Positions 24,643-39,600 of a DNA stretch of 64,000 bases are shown here, piece after piece; within the stretch, counting starts at the first letter, position 1; each line of letters starts with the position of its first letter. The stretch is taken from positions 310,001 to 374,000 of the forward strand of contig JAMZAV010000438.1 in NCBI GenBank assembly GCA_024449915.1, read 5' to 3'. Source of the DNA: Sweltsa coloradensis. Its lineage: Eukaryota; Arthropoda; Insecta; Plecoptera; Chloroperlidae. Made by a program: the position numbers and the translations under genes. The notes under the pieces were generated by a model. That model was not told the origin of the DNA. It searched no databases and saw only the letters and a list, made by a program, of their open reading frames with translations.

Positions 24643-27600
24643 AATAAATAAATAAAGAGTGTTAGCTCATTCCTTAAGTTTATTTTTCTAGAATTGAAAT
24701 TGAATGCTTTTGACTCTTCAGTGTAGAAACATAAATATATTATTCTTAGATCAGCTAATCATGTACCCTTCTTGCAAAGGATTGTAGAAAAAGTAGGGAA
24801 AACTGTGGAAAATGTATCTGAATGAATGAAGAATGATTCTGGGACAACCAAGAATATGACAGTCAGTGTTAAGTTGTTAACCTCTTTTCCCATAATACTT
24901 AGCATGAGTGACATATATGGCGCCAGTGACTCTGAAAATCGTCTATTTCTCAGGAATATTTCATAAACCAAATTAATAGTGCTTAGTAAATAAAGTGTAC
25001 AAAATGTGTACCGTATACTTACAACAAGTGGGCCTTGACTTATGTCTAAATCCGATTGTGTATCTTCGTTAGTAAAGAACTCATATCTATCTCCTGGCTT
25101 CCTTCGAGTCTGACTATAAGACTTTCGTTGTAAATAACCTCGAAATAAGGCTTGAATTCTAGTGGCTGCGGAGACTCGTCGTCTAGACTCTTGTATCTCT
25201 TCAATGTTCTTGGTAATACTCTCTGAAACAATAAGCAAATTGTAGATCTTTCATGTACAAGACATAGGTTTGGCTGGCATGCAGTAGTTTTGTGAACTGT
25301 CCATTTCCAGCTTGTTTAAAGTTTATATAAACATTTAACTAAACAGTAAACAGTTTGGGGAAATTCAATTCAATTGGGAAAACTTAACTGTAGACTAAAT
25401 CAAATAACATTGTAATGTAAGATGAATCTCGTTGCAAGTCAAAATCAGGTAAAATTATAATCGATTGTACAAAGTTAACCTTCGATAGTATGTATCAGGA
25501 TGGTAATCAAATTAAAACGTTCTGCATACATTGTCACACATTTTTAGGGACTCTGCATTAAAAAATTTGAGCATGGAGCACAGAAGGTGGGTGTTTAAAG
25601 ATAAATTTTAAATAAATGTCTACAGACAGCAAATTTTTTTTTTTTTTTTTTTGAAAAGTGGGTCCATGTTGAAAAATGAGTACCGCTATAATACGTGTTA
25701 TTTATTTATTGCTTACCTAAATCAAATAAACGAAGGTTCATGTGCCGTGATGATATATTTTGAGAATTATGCAAGTGGCTAAAGTTAAGATCATTTTTAG
25801 CTGGCTGATTGAGTGAGTGTTTAGATGATGGAATTTTGTGACGGCCATCTTTGTCCAACTGATTTAGCGGATCAAATATTCTGCTGCTCCGACTCAGCTT
25901 TTCGAGGTTTAAATCCAGTTTCTGCACCTCTGCTTGAAGAGCAGTCTGCAACTTCTCGGGCGGCGAAGAAGATGTCGCCACGCGCTCCCGCGACTGTTTA
26001 CGAGATACGTGTTGCGTGTATAACTTGGAAGTTTCGTAAATATCTTTCTTCAGGGCCTGAGCCATCATCCTGAGTTTCTTATCAGTGGAGCTGTCCGCTT
26101 TGAGTCGAGGAGGAGGAGGAAGTTTGACTTCCGGTACGCGCAGCTCGGGAGCAATAATCTGTGGTTCTAGATTGTTCACCTTTTTTTCTGGTGTTTTCTT
26201 TTCAACAATTTCTCTCTCTTTAGTTATTTGATTAATTTCCTTCTCTTTCCTCTTCTTCGTTTCTATTGGGACAACCTTATTTTCTTTCGGTAATTTATCT
26301 TTATTTCTTATATCTTCAAAGTCAAAAAGATTTTTCTTTTCGGTATCTTCTTCATTTCCGGATTCTTTTTGTTTCACTTTAGCTTTCTTTAACTTGGCAC
26401 TAGCCTCTGCTATCTTCAATGCCTTATTCTGCAGATCTATTAATTGCTGCTTCTTGAGTTCTTTAGCATCTCTTTTCTTCTTCAATGCCTCAGCCACTTC
26501 TTGCTTGCGTTTCTGTTTCTGTTTCTCCATGTACAATCTTGCTTCTTCAGCATCATAATGCCGCACTTTGGGGGGGGATTGGGCTTGCCTCTCTCTCACT
26601 TTATTGAAATTTGAACTTGACCGCGATCTAGCTGTTTGAGGTGGGACTGTCTTTGTTTTTTCAACAGTATCTGTGTTTGACACTTTCTGAATGGTCTCGT
26701 GTTCCTCATTGCTCGCATGCACCTGTGTTTTTGCTACATTCGAAGTAACGATTGCTTCATTACCATCGGCAGTTTCAACAATTTCCTTCACCTTTTCTTC
26801 ATTGGCTGTAGCAGTGACCAAAGAAGAAGAAGCTTCTTTTACATCAGCATTTGCAAGAGTTCTCTTCTCTTCTTCTTCCTTAGCAATAGCTTTCAATCTT
26901 TCATTGAGTAATCGTCGTTCTTCTCGCCACGATGATGGAGTAATTGTGTCTGCAAAAGTCAAGACAGTGGTGTGAGAAATATGTAACAAAGTTGTGCTGA
27001 AATATAATATTTAACATAAATAAATCATTACATGATTGAACGAGTGAGCGTAGCGAACGTAGTGATTTCCATTCGACTTAAACGGCCCTAATTGTTTTTC
27101 TGCGTGCGTGCGTGTGTGTGTGTGTGTGTGTACGTTGAAAATCAGCCGAATCGCTGAACAGATTGCGCTAAAATTTTAAACAGACATCCGGTACGAGTTT
27201 ATTGAGAACTGCTAACAAAATCAGCAAGATTCATTGCGATTTAAACCTACAAGAAATGATAAACTGAAAAAAAGACTTCCAATGTTTAGAAATTATTTTA
27301 ACGACAATGTTTTAGATTTTGAAAAGATATTTTTTGTTTGTTTTTCGCCTGGCCGTGAAATGCCGTGCCCATGCAAGGTCTGTCGAATGTTGGACGTCAA
27401 GGTACCCCAAATTCCGCTCGTAGATTGAGTAAACCTTGCAATATTTTCACGTATTTCGTACTGGCTATGTTTTCCATAGTATTGTCACAGATGATAGACT
27501 ACACTGCGTTATATGCATTTCAAAACATGTTTAATAATTTTTTAAATACAATTTAGGAATTACAAAATCTTTCCCGACCAGGGGATTTCTTTTTCTCTTC

Positions 27601-30600
27601 CTACTCGTTCTTTTCACTTTTTACTTTTTACTTTTTCAACTTCTCAGTGTAAAGCGGCCTTAAGGGCGCTTAAGCCAACTATACTTGAGAAACGCCAAAG
27701 TCGTTGTTAGACGAGTGAGCGAGTCATGTGGTGAGTACCCGGGAACATTTGCATTTATGTTTGATATTTATATTGGTATAAATAATGTTTTTTTAAAGTT
27801 AAGTAGGTATACGGGCGCGTCAACTGTAAGACCAATGCGCCTCTCTAGGCTATGGTAGGTTAGGTAGGCCTAATGTAGGGGGAAGAAAAGTAATGTAACC
27901 GGGTACTCAACACATGGCTCACTCACTCGTTTAACAACGACTTTGGCGTTTCCCTAGTTAAATAAATTTGTAAAATATTCCAGGGCACATAAGTGGAGCA
28001 AGTGACTAAAATAATCAAACTCAATTCCAACAATGTCGGGTTGAGTGGTGTTTTTACACCATTGTCTGAGACAAGAAACATGAAATTATTATAAAAACCC
28101 TACCAATAATCTGAAAATAATGAAAAGAAAAGTCTACAAACATAGGTACTTTACAATTTATGACATTTTAGGCTTCCATTGGACAAGAACTCGATGAACA
28201 TAACACCAATACACATTTTTAAATAAATCGATTTGTCTTTTCATCAACCTCTTGTAAGATTGGAAAACATAATGAATAACTTACGTTTCACACGAGTTCC
28301 ATATACATTTGCTACTTTAGTGTCTTTTTTATCAGTTTCCATTTTATCACTATTTTCATTTGCCTTTTTCCTTTTAGCAGAATTCAATTTTGGTGGTTTC
28401 CATGTGGAGTGGCGACTTTTCTTATCCAAGTCCTTGACGTCGGCGGAATCAATATCATCACGAAGTACAGTCTCAGGTGCAATGTACATTCTTTTACGTA
28501 TCAATGGAGGTGAATTTCCCCCTTCTGATTCACAGTTATCTACTGGTGTGGGTTTGATAGGACGGCTGTCTGGATCTGTATACTTCTCCTGGGGTTGTGA
28601 AGTAACCACTTCAACTGGCTCTGGTGACCTTGGAGGAGTCCCGACATCGTAGCTACAAACAAGCTTCATCGACCTTCGGACTAGAGGTGCTTCTTCTTCG
28701 GCCTGAGTCTGAGAACGGGTCTGTTGTGGCTGAGTCTGAGAACTGGTCTGATGCCAAGTATGTGTCTGTGGCTGAGTCTGTGAACTGGTCTGATGCCAAG
28801 TATGTGAGCTGGTCTGTGACTGAGTCAATGAACTGGTCTGGGGCTGATTCTGTGAAACAGTTTGGGGCTGAGTCCGTGAACTGGTCTGTGGCTGATTCTG
28901 TGAAATGGTCTGTAGATGAGTCTGTGAACCGGCCATGCTATCGGGATTAAAGAGGGTGTCTCTAGAGGTGCTCGCTTCGGAGGCGACACCATCTGTCTGC
29001 GTCAATTGGACAGTTTTAACATTTCTGATTTTTTGAATGGGGATTGTCGATTGAATGTAAGCTGAAATCAAAACAAAGTCATTCATTATTAATTTTCTAG
29101 CTTAAGAAGACACTTCCTGCAGCTTGTTAGCCCTATCTTGCCCATACTATTTGTCTTAAAACACACTCGCAAAAAAAGATCTGACTGGTGAACAATTAAA
29201 GAAAAGTGCGTTATTGAACTCAACTTGTATAAAATCAAAATATTCATAACTGTAGTATCATTTATGACCAATTGTTATAAGAGTTAATGCTGGATACACA
29301 AGTTTCTTTATTAAGCTTAGATATATGCTAGTATGCCCTTTAAAAGTTGATAAATAAACAAATTGTATTCTAAAATATACACCAAACATATTCAAAGTAT
29401 TGTCAAAACTGCAATTTCGTAAAAATCTGCATACAAACGCATTCAAAAGTACTTAAAATTGAATAGCAAACTAGCATAGATGTAGCTTTCATTTACAATG
29501 CAGTCTTCTGGCTCTATCAGGTTGGCAATCATCCCTTGTTCCGTGACCAATGTTTCGTGCCCAATTCTGGCCAGAAAATGCTCTCTTAAATAGGTAAATT
29601 ACAAGTTGTTTCGTCATGTAGAAAATCATGCCAGCCTGATTTCCATTTAAAAAATCCAAGGATGCTAGTTGGTGTGAACAAAGTACTGTGGTCAGACATG
29701 TGCAGTATCAAGATTAATGTATTTAATAGTTTTTCAAATATATCTACATTTACATATTGCACCCCTGTATTTCAAATATCTATTAGAAATTAATCTAGTA
29801 ATTAGTTTTTACTTGTTTCAAAAGTATTTTCTATCTTATAACATGTTCCAGAATTTAAATCTAAGATATAAACTTCATATGAAGGAAACTAAATTCGTAT
29901 CAAATTCAAATATCAATCAGAAGGTATAGTTTTCAGTTTTCACACTCTTTCTTAAAGAAAAAAAAATCCTCATAATACTCATACTCTTTGGTCACACTTC
30001 TATTTTAGTGCTTCAGTCCAAATAACCAGTCAATGTACATACCTGTGCCGAGCGCTGCGAATGTGTACACGTCCTCATTCATGTCCTGTGTAGTGCGGCC
30101 ATTTGTTGTGCTGGGCATGCCTAGAAAAGAAATACTTTTTAGAGAAAACCCGAGAAAAACACATTTTCAAGTAGTCGGCTGGGTCAGGAAGATATGGTCC
30201 AGAACCACAGGCAGTTGCAAGAGCTGGAGAAAGAAGCAGTGGTGGTCTTATACATTGTACTATGCCTTGATGAATGAAATAATTGCATTGTTTCTTTCAT
30301 TGGTGACTGTATTAAGTATTTTCATTGATCTTCTTAGTGTCTGCAATAATTACCTTTAGTATTTATGCTATGTACACAACTGGTACAAAAATACATTTAA
30401 TCTTACTTATAATAATATTAATATGACGACTCCTAAATGTATGTATACCTCTTGGACAAAATAAAATACAAACACATCAACATACAAAATTAGCACATCA
30501 ACATCATGGCTACCTCAATACTTTCCACAAATCTACTCCAACATAATTTAAATTTTCAAAATAGTTGATAATAAAAAGACAAGTATTATTAACCCAACAG

Positions 30601-33600
30601 TGCATGCACTCGCAGGGACACGAGCATAATAGCAATTCAAAGCATTAGTTTGATTCGTTGTTTTGAAATGCAAATAAAAAAACGTCCAATTTGAAAGCAT
30701 TTCCCAATTATCTCTTATATAACTGTAACTATCTTATTTCCAGACGAGCAATTCTTAACAAGTCCTACCCCACAATATCCAATCAGTCCACCAATCTGTA
30801 TTTCCCCTAGATAACCGTGTAATAACAATAATTCAATATAATCACCGGCGTAACTTTCATCGAGCCCTTTGAATCGCGAGTCGGCAAGATTCGATAGCAA
30901 GGTGTGGCCTGGTTATAGTTTTAACACGTAACTAGAGCCACGGAGAAATCCTATAGTCTTGACCCTCTGCTGTATATGCATCAGATAACCGGCCAGTGTG
31001 CATGACTTCTCACCTGAGCTGTGTGGTACGTTCCCGTTCACGTCCCGTGTCGTAGTCGCCTCCTTCGCCGCGGCTGGAAGAGAGAGAAAACACAACGTTA
31101 TTATCTGGTGCTAATGTATGTCCGAGGGTTGGGGGAGTGTACGGACCACCATTGTGTGGAGGCTACATTCACGTACGTGCTCGTGATGTTATTTGAGACA
31201 TGGGCAGATAGCGTGAAATAATAATTCAACTCATGGACTATTGGTGGGTAACGATGATATTCTGGTGAAAGATAGAAGGGCGAAAGTAATTGCAATAAAA
31301 TCTTAGCCTTATCGGGATTCGTTTCGTATACTCTTGGTCCGCCAGTCACACGTCCAGCACGGACCAAAACGTCGTTGCTAACTTTCGGTACTTTTAAAAC
31401 CTAAAGTGTCACGAGAAGACATCATTTATGCTTTGGCTCGAGTAGGCTGTCTCTTTCGGAAACAAGTAACCAAATGTGGGGAAGGTGTTATCCACAATCA
31501 CAAGGATACTAAGTAGTATCTGGGCAGATTCGCGACACAGAGGACACAAGTACGCCAATACCATGAGATGAGGAGGATAAACAATATGACGTATAAGCGT
31601 TGAGAGGAAAGTTGGCAAATAGCTATTCGCTCGGCCGGGAAGAACCAGAGTCAGATGTATATGACACTTAACATAGTTGTCAATACACATGGACAGCCCT
31701 ACAGTAGTAAATTATCAATATTTCATGTCAATCAGACAGGATCAACCCACGAATATGGTCAATTTTGGAATGTTTAACAAAATCCAAAATCCTGAAAATC
31801 AATTTTATTATTATTTTTATTGAAAAGTGTTACTGTAGAGCCCTATATTTTAACTTCTGTGACAACTACCCACAATTTCAAACATCTGTGGTGTCAGTCG
31901 AGTCGAGCGAATAGGAATTTGCTTAAAAACGCGTGCCCTACCTTGGTTGAACTAACTTCCAATTCAAGACCGAAAATTGTAGAAAAATGCTCTATTTAAG
32001 TGTATACCCAGCTTTTCGTAGCGTACACACTCGTGCCCTCTTGCACATGATTGGAGTTCGAGCCACCATGCACGTTGACCTACAACTCACTGCACCAAGC
32101 TGCAACGGGCCTACTTCTCTATCTCACACTAAATCTTCGATGTAATCTGATATTATGTAATCATCATCACATGCAAAACCCTCTCATTAATATGACGAAT
32201 TGCATTGCTTATCCAGCTTACAAGGCCAAAGTTTCGAATGTGGACTTGACTCATACCCGCATGAATTATTTAATTTATGTATTTGGGCCCAACGAACGAA
32301 CAGAGACATGCACCAATCTTCGTCCTCAGAATAGGGCGACCACGGTGGCTCGGTTGGGGCGCCGGTCTGGATCCAAGGGACGTAGGTTCGCATCCCGCAA
32401 AGGTTCTTGTGATTTGTCGTCTTAAATGTTCATCAAACGAGCACTCATTTAAACGAAGGTCAAGCAGTCTACAAGAACCACATAGAACTTCAAAGTCAGG
32501 GGACTAAGTATGGGCCGATGTGGGTAGTTTAATGGCGTACTTTTGTCAAAAGTCCACTTTTTATGCAATTTTCCCGAGAAAAATAAACTCAATGAAGTAT
32601 AAGAGCTATTTTCATGATGCACATTTAGTTTAAAAAATATATATTATAATTGTTTCTTTATTTTAGGTATAATTTAGAGTATTTCTTCTTTCCTATACAA
32701 TCAGTTTTGTAGCTGAATTAAATGTAGCTTCAATATAACAGTAAAACACATATTTACCTTGATTAATAAGACAAGAGAGTAAATTAAAGCGAGCAAATAC
32801 GTATGCCCTCCTGGCCGTTGACACTGAGTGAACGTATTGTACAACATGATATTATTATCACCCAGCTGATCTTAATAGTGTGATGCAAACAATACAACGC
32901 TCACGAGGAGGTAGGCCCGTCCAGTGTGTATTATAATAACTCACCGCCAAAACATGATTTATAACCCCTTTTCGAGTCGCCGCATTAAACTGATAATACA
33001 GCCGTTTAATTTGCATGATAGCCATCTCATGACGCAACAATCACTAGCAACGATCTCTAATCATGTTTGCCTTGCCGACAACAATGGAGCTGCATACATT
33101 ATCATGTCGTGAGGATGGTCAGGGGAAACCGACAGGAAAGCGCGGGAGTCGGTTTATGACGGAGTCAAACATAGTCATCGCAGAGAAAACAAACCATAAA
33201 ACATTTACATTTAGTTCGTGCCATTGTCATTCCGTTCAAAAACATTAGAATTATGTGGAAAGTGAATTCATTTGTAGTCTGGCGTTTTCTTTATTTCATT
33301 GACACTACGTCAAATGAATAAGACAATAGGCAGGGCTTAAATTGAAGAAGAAAAAAACTTTGTGGTCATACTCGCCATCTAAACTAAAAACAAACACTTG
33401 TCTGACCGTTCGACCGTACGTGCGTGTCATGTCCCACGATAAAAAACGAACATGACCTCACGAGATTGTTTGTTTGTTAACACTCCCCTTCAACAAGGAC
33501 GATACAAGCATGATTTTGTTTAGCCCCCACCTAGGTACTTTCACCTCGGAGAGTTGAACGCTGGAACAATGCTGTATAAGACTATACCGATAAGCTTCGC

Positions 33601-36600
33601 TCCCTATTTCGAATAGTCCCATACCCGTGCTTGTTATTAATTCGTAAAGAGATTGACAGAAAATGTCATTATTGTGATTTGTGTTTTTGTCGAATGCAGG
33701 TCGTAAAATAGACCGTAAAACAATTCAGTTCAATCACCTTAGTCACCTGTACCATAGTGTGTGTGTAAGTTCTATAAACCCTCAACGACACGCTATGCAG
33801 TTTACCTACTTGACATCTTGGTGACAAACTAGCCGGAGGGAGGTATTACCTAAGACTATTCATTTACCGACGAGGGCTTTGTCAATCTATACGACAAATA
33901 TCATAATATGCATCATTAACGAGGTAATGTAGTTTTAATTGGTGCATAAACGAAAGAGAAGAAACGTAAATGCAGTTTAACCTGCATTCGTGTACAAGCA
34001 AAAGAACAAATTAGTAATTACTTCAATTACATAATTAAACCATAAATAAGTGACACGAAATGCTTTAAGCGATTCTATTATGCAATGGAAATGTAGGCAT
34101 TTATACTCCCAAAGAAATTGCTAGAAAAGCAAGTAATACACACTAACCCAGTTAATATGTGTAAAGCGGCACAGTACATGAAATCAATCGTTTCCTTCTT
34201 AAACTCGTTGGGTAATTAGTAACGTTGGAAAAATTAAATCAAAATTAATATATTAATTTTTAAGTTACAGTTAACATTTAACTTATACGTTCGTCACATT
34301 AACATGTTTTTTTTTAAAGTTTGTACTTATAAATGAGTTGATATACAAAGCAGTGACTATGGAAACTTCAAAGTGTATTGCTTACTAACGGAGACTTGCT
34401 CATTTAGAGCCACAAGATGCCGACGTTTTGATTGACAGCTTCTGTTTGAATACTCTGGTACCATATATACATAGAAACATGTATCTAATTACGAAGACCA
34501 GCTCGAAACTATGCCAGCATGTAGAATGCTCCGTACGTCCGAACGCTAGCTGCATACAGATCAGACCAGCCTGGTTATTCCCGTATCGAGCGAGTTGATT
34601 TGTCATCGTGTCAGCAGTGGCTTCTGTTTATTACTCCACGTGTAAGCGAGCGTGTAGCCTCAGTACACGAAACTAATTCCAAATGATATGCGCGCGGGTA
34701 AAGAGGCTGTGGTAGCGGCCGCGTGACATGTTCGCGCAACCAGCCTGTGAGTTATGTTCAATGCAAGGCAACCTGCGGGGTGAACGGACGTCCAGATAAC
34801 AAGATGGGGTTTTACTCTGTTGGATGCACAATTTGATATGATGGATGATGGATGGATGGATGGATGGATGGATGGATGGATGGATGGATGGATGGATGGA
34901 TGGATGGATGGATGGATGGATGGATGATGGATGTGGATGGTGGATGGTGGATGGGATGGATGGATGGATGGATGGATGGATGGATGGATGGATGGATGGA
35001 TGGATGGATGGATGGATGGATGGATGGATGGATGGATGGATGGAGTGGAAGGAACAAGAGCTCTTGCAACCATTGTGACACCTACAGTGGCAACAATGTC
35101 ATGACAGACTTGCTTTCATTGCAAGGTACGTAAAAAAATGCGTGGAAAACGTTTGGAAAATTAAAATTATGCAGAACGTTTGCTTAAAACAGAATTTTTC
35201 CCAAGGAAAATATTTAGCTGGTCAAACGAGACTAACCTCAGCCCTGTCAGGAAAAGTTGGTAAATGTTTTTTTAGCAAGAAACGAACACAATCTTCTACA
35301 GAGTATAATAGCTGTGATTAGCAATGCCAAAACGAAAAGAAACGGTCCTTAAAAGTTGCATGTTGTCATTTAGAACTCCTTTTTTATTTCTTGACCTTCA
35401 CTGCAAATTTCCGCTGTCAAATTCAAAAGGTATAAATAATTGGATAAACAAATCAACATTTTTTTATCGTCGCTTTCAAACCTGTATATCAAACGTCCAC
35501 TTTGTGCTTGTAAAACAAAATATATAAACCTATCTAGTTGGTGCAAGTGACTTTTGGAAGGTGCGGTATTTTAAATAATGGCTTCTCGCAAAACTTACTC
35601 TGAAAAACTAGCAACTTGCTAACAAACACTTCAGGAAGGGAACCATTAACAGCAGACACTAGAAGCAAATAATATGTTTTAAATCGAATTATCTACAAAA
35701 TAATAATTAATAAAAACAAACGTTGGTCTCTACCTTAGGAACATTTCTTATAATGCCCTCCACTCTCACACGCATCCAATTTACAACTGAAAAAACTTTA
35801 GGTCATTGCCCGGAAGAAAATCCGCTACTCGGATTTGTTTAAGGAAATCAAAATAAAGCCATTACGCGCACAACTACAATTATCTGCTATACTGTTTTTG
35901 TACTATCAAATAGATTGTTAACGAAGTGCGATAAAAATTACAAAGCACACATCGCCCAGGGCAATACATTAGAGAATTGCTTGCCTGGTGTACGTGCCAC
36001 ACTTAGCCCAGGATATAGTGATCACTATTTCGTGAGCAGTTGGTTAATTCATCAGACGTCAGACGATTAAAAAACCACGTCCGATCTGAGGTGAATTACT
36101 TTCTCCGGACCGGGGCGAACGTCAGTGTCGGCGGCGCTCGGCTTGATCATCGGGTACCCGTCATGAATCAACCGGGGCGTTTGTCACACCTTTCAGCCAC
36201 TTCCTGCCGCACTTGTCGACCTTATCAGATAACACGATCGAATCGACGGGTTGAATTACGAACGTGTGGGGGAAATAACTCAGGGGATCATACTGGACGC
36301 GTACGCTTTCTAACTATCGGTGACGTTTCCAGAGTGCGCTTCCTGGATTCACGTCATACGGAGATTAAAATAGCGCGGGTCGTTGTTGTTAGGTCAAGGA
36401 CTCGACGGATGTCGGTGTACTTTGTTTACCGTAGTCGAAGACCTAGAAGGTTCTGGGTTCGACCTCGGAGTTCGGCCATGCGAGAGGATCGCAGTTACAT
36501 GTGCGAAAACTTACAAAAAATTACACCCTTTTGTATCCACCCCTACCATACCGAGGTAAAATGTTTAATACTGTTCACCATCAATAAAAATGTTGTTTAA

Positions 36601-39600
36601 TAAAAAAGTATTTTATCCTAAAATTCACAAAGATTAAAACTTAAAAAAAAAATGTTTTTAGGAGAACGATACGACATATTCAAATCAAACCTCATGTTCC
36701 TCTTCTCACCACAACTCTGTTTGAACCAATTTGCGCATCAAACTCTTTGATGAATGAATAAATGACGAAATGATGATTTGTTGATAAGAGGGAGAGGTGT
36801 GAAATTTCAAGGTTCGTGGTACACGTTTTGTTTAGATAAGTGATTTTTGAACAATATATTAACAAGGACGGTATTGTTTGTAAGGTGTACACGATCGTTT
36901 AGCAACACTGAAGTTATCAGTCAGGCCACACACGACGGTTGCTAAGCTGAAGCTCGTGAGTTCGACTCTGTCGCCATCACGTACAGCGCTGGCATAACGA
37001 CTGCAACACACTCACTCCGAGCCACTCCTAACCCGACACAATACACACAACACAACATTCTTCCATGAAACACAAACTAGCGGCTCCAGGCGTTGTTCAA
37101 AGCAGTCGGTCAGACTTGCGAGGAAATTGAAATCACTTTGCTAGAAGAGCTGTTACGTGATTAAGGATGCTGACAGGAGTTTACTACGTACTTTTACACG
37201 AGATATAGATTGTCCAGACGAAATATGCCTCACATAGAAACAATAACCAAACTGATATTGATTAATTATGGACACTCTGTACTAACTGGTGTATTGTTAT
37301 ACATATAATTTTCGTAGACGACTTCATTATTATTAGTAATTTAACACTTTAAAATTTTACTTTGACATTTTTTTCATTTATTCAATGTGTAATATGTTAT
37401 TGGATGAGCGTAGCGAGCGAAGCGAAGATTCCATTTCACTACACTGGAGAAAAAAATCCGGAATGTTTTTTTTTTTCTTTTTTTTTCTGTATTATTGTGT
37501 GTTTGTCAGCACGATTCCGGCTAAACCGATACTCCAATTGCAATGAAATTTTCTGGAGACCTTTGAAATCTCTGAACTTAGAACTGCCACGTTTTTGAGC
37601 GCAATCGAAAAATTATTTCTCATGAAAAAAGCAATTTTACGATTTTTTCGATTTTTTAAAAATTTCTTCGACTTATAACACCTACATTCTTTATCCGATT
37701 TTAATGATTTTTTCACAGAACCTAATTTTATGAATTAAGATATCCGTGTGAAATTTGAGCGCAATTGAAAAATTATTTCTCATGAAAATCGAAATTTTAC
37801 GTTTTTTTTCTTTTTTAAAATTACGATTAGGTAATTAAAAAAATTAAAAATAAAAGTTTATTTTTTATTAAATTTAAATTAATTAAAAAAAATCTTCAAC
37901 TTAGCAATGATTTTTTCACAGAACAACAGAAAATCCGCATAACACATGGCAGCTCAATGCACCAATTACGCTCATCCAACAACGCGGCGGGACTTAAGCG
38001 TTTTCCTAGTGTATCAATATAATAGCTGAGTACATAAGTAAAAGAAATTTTAAATATACTCCATCTCTTGGAAATAATTAAAGCATCACATCACCAAATT
38101 TCACCAAGAAGCACGCCCCGCGAAGAATTCACCCAAGCAACTCAATTGAGTCCGTGACCAACGTATAATAATAAACCTTTATTCGGCCTCTGCAACCAAA
38201 GCTGTTGCTTTGAGACACAGAATACTAAGAAGTACAATTAAAATTAAAAATGTAAAACAATAAAGCAGTTAACAAATTATATAAATTATTTCTAAAAATA
38301 CGTATTGATGACCATCGCAATAAAAAAAAATTGTATGAAGAGTCGACCCACTCAGTTATATAACTGATTTTCAGTGGGGGACAGTAAATCAAAGCGACCA
38401 AGCCAACTCTGTAGGCCCCGACGCACTCGACGAGTGAGCGATAACCAACCAAAGATCGATATTTTTAATTGGGAATATAGCAATCAGTAGTATGGACAGT
38501 GCGAACACCCGCGGATCAACGCCAGGATCAACGCCAGAATCAACAAGGCCTGTCACAACAACTCTGAATTTATTATGTGCTTCGTTGCTAGGACGGCTCC
38601 AAAGTCACCGTTTACAAACTTCTAAGACAAGAACTGACGAACTTTAGTCCAAATCGCATATGACTATGTCGTCCCGTAATCCACTTGACAAAAGTCGACA
38701 AACAAAATCTTCTTTTAAACGACCTTGGATCTTCCCTCTTCCCGTAACGCTAATTTCAAATTATGTTTCGATCAGCGTAATCAGTTTTGGGGACAATCAG
38801 CCTTTTCCGCTCATTCTAGTATTTTCTTTTGCAGCATTATTTTATATTCTTCACGTCGATTTGTAACTTTGTGTATCTTTCCAATCTCAATTCCTCCCTG
38901 ATGTGACTAAATAATATGTCCGCCTTTCTTTTCAATGATAACACTAATAACACATTTCGACTCATTTAGGCCTAATTCAACAAATACACAAAGATTAAAA
39001 CTTTCAGTAATGGTGACCCGGAAACGGCGTGCAAGTAAAGCGCATTATCTACCTAACAATCTCTACGGTTGCCAATATAAGTATAACACTTGGCACAGAG
39101 AAGAACAGAGAAAATCCATCATTTGTACGTATCCAAAAGTCTTCGCGATAAGCTAAGGCGTGCAGTGCATATTAGGGCACGAAGGTCATCAGTTTTCGCA
39201 CTTTCTTAATGTTGAAAAAAAATGTGACGACGATAGATCACGCTTAGAGCATATATTATTAATGGGCGCCGACAGGATATTTTGTCGGGGGGGGGGGGGG
39301 GGGGGGGGGGGAGGCAAAAAGAATTTGCCCACCTCGCAGCGCCCATGAAACTATTCAACAACTCGTTTTTATAATCTTATTCCGACCAAGAAGAGGTTAC
39401 GTTTTACTAATCCCAGTAAAATCGATAATGAAAATCGTGTTTACACAAACCCTTACGTAAAAATACTAATATTTAATTAGTGTTGAACCTTACACTTTAG
39501 AAAAGAGGGCAGGGCACGACCTGAACCGCGCAACTACCGAGAGGTGGTGCTTGCCCTTGTCGAGGATGCAACTATCAGCATGTCGTACACAACTAATGTT

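Noticed and set aside
27234..27556. Plus-strand frames with [11 protein letters not shown], repeated at 59838-60020 on the minus strand
   Set aside because: Both are the same dispersed repeat; the frames are short, their ends differ, and no family is recognised.
34660..35133. Overlapping open frames on both strands with SIHP or DGWM repeats
   Set aside because: They are produced by the GGAT tetranucleotide array, which is open in all frames.
36040..36600. 186-codon plus-strand open frame in a GC-richer stretch
   Set aside because: It is Arg/Val-rich without motifs, with a tRNA-like B box near its end and no splice or family support.
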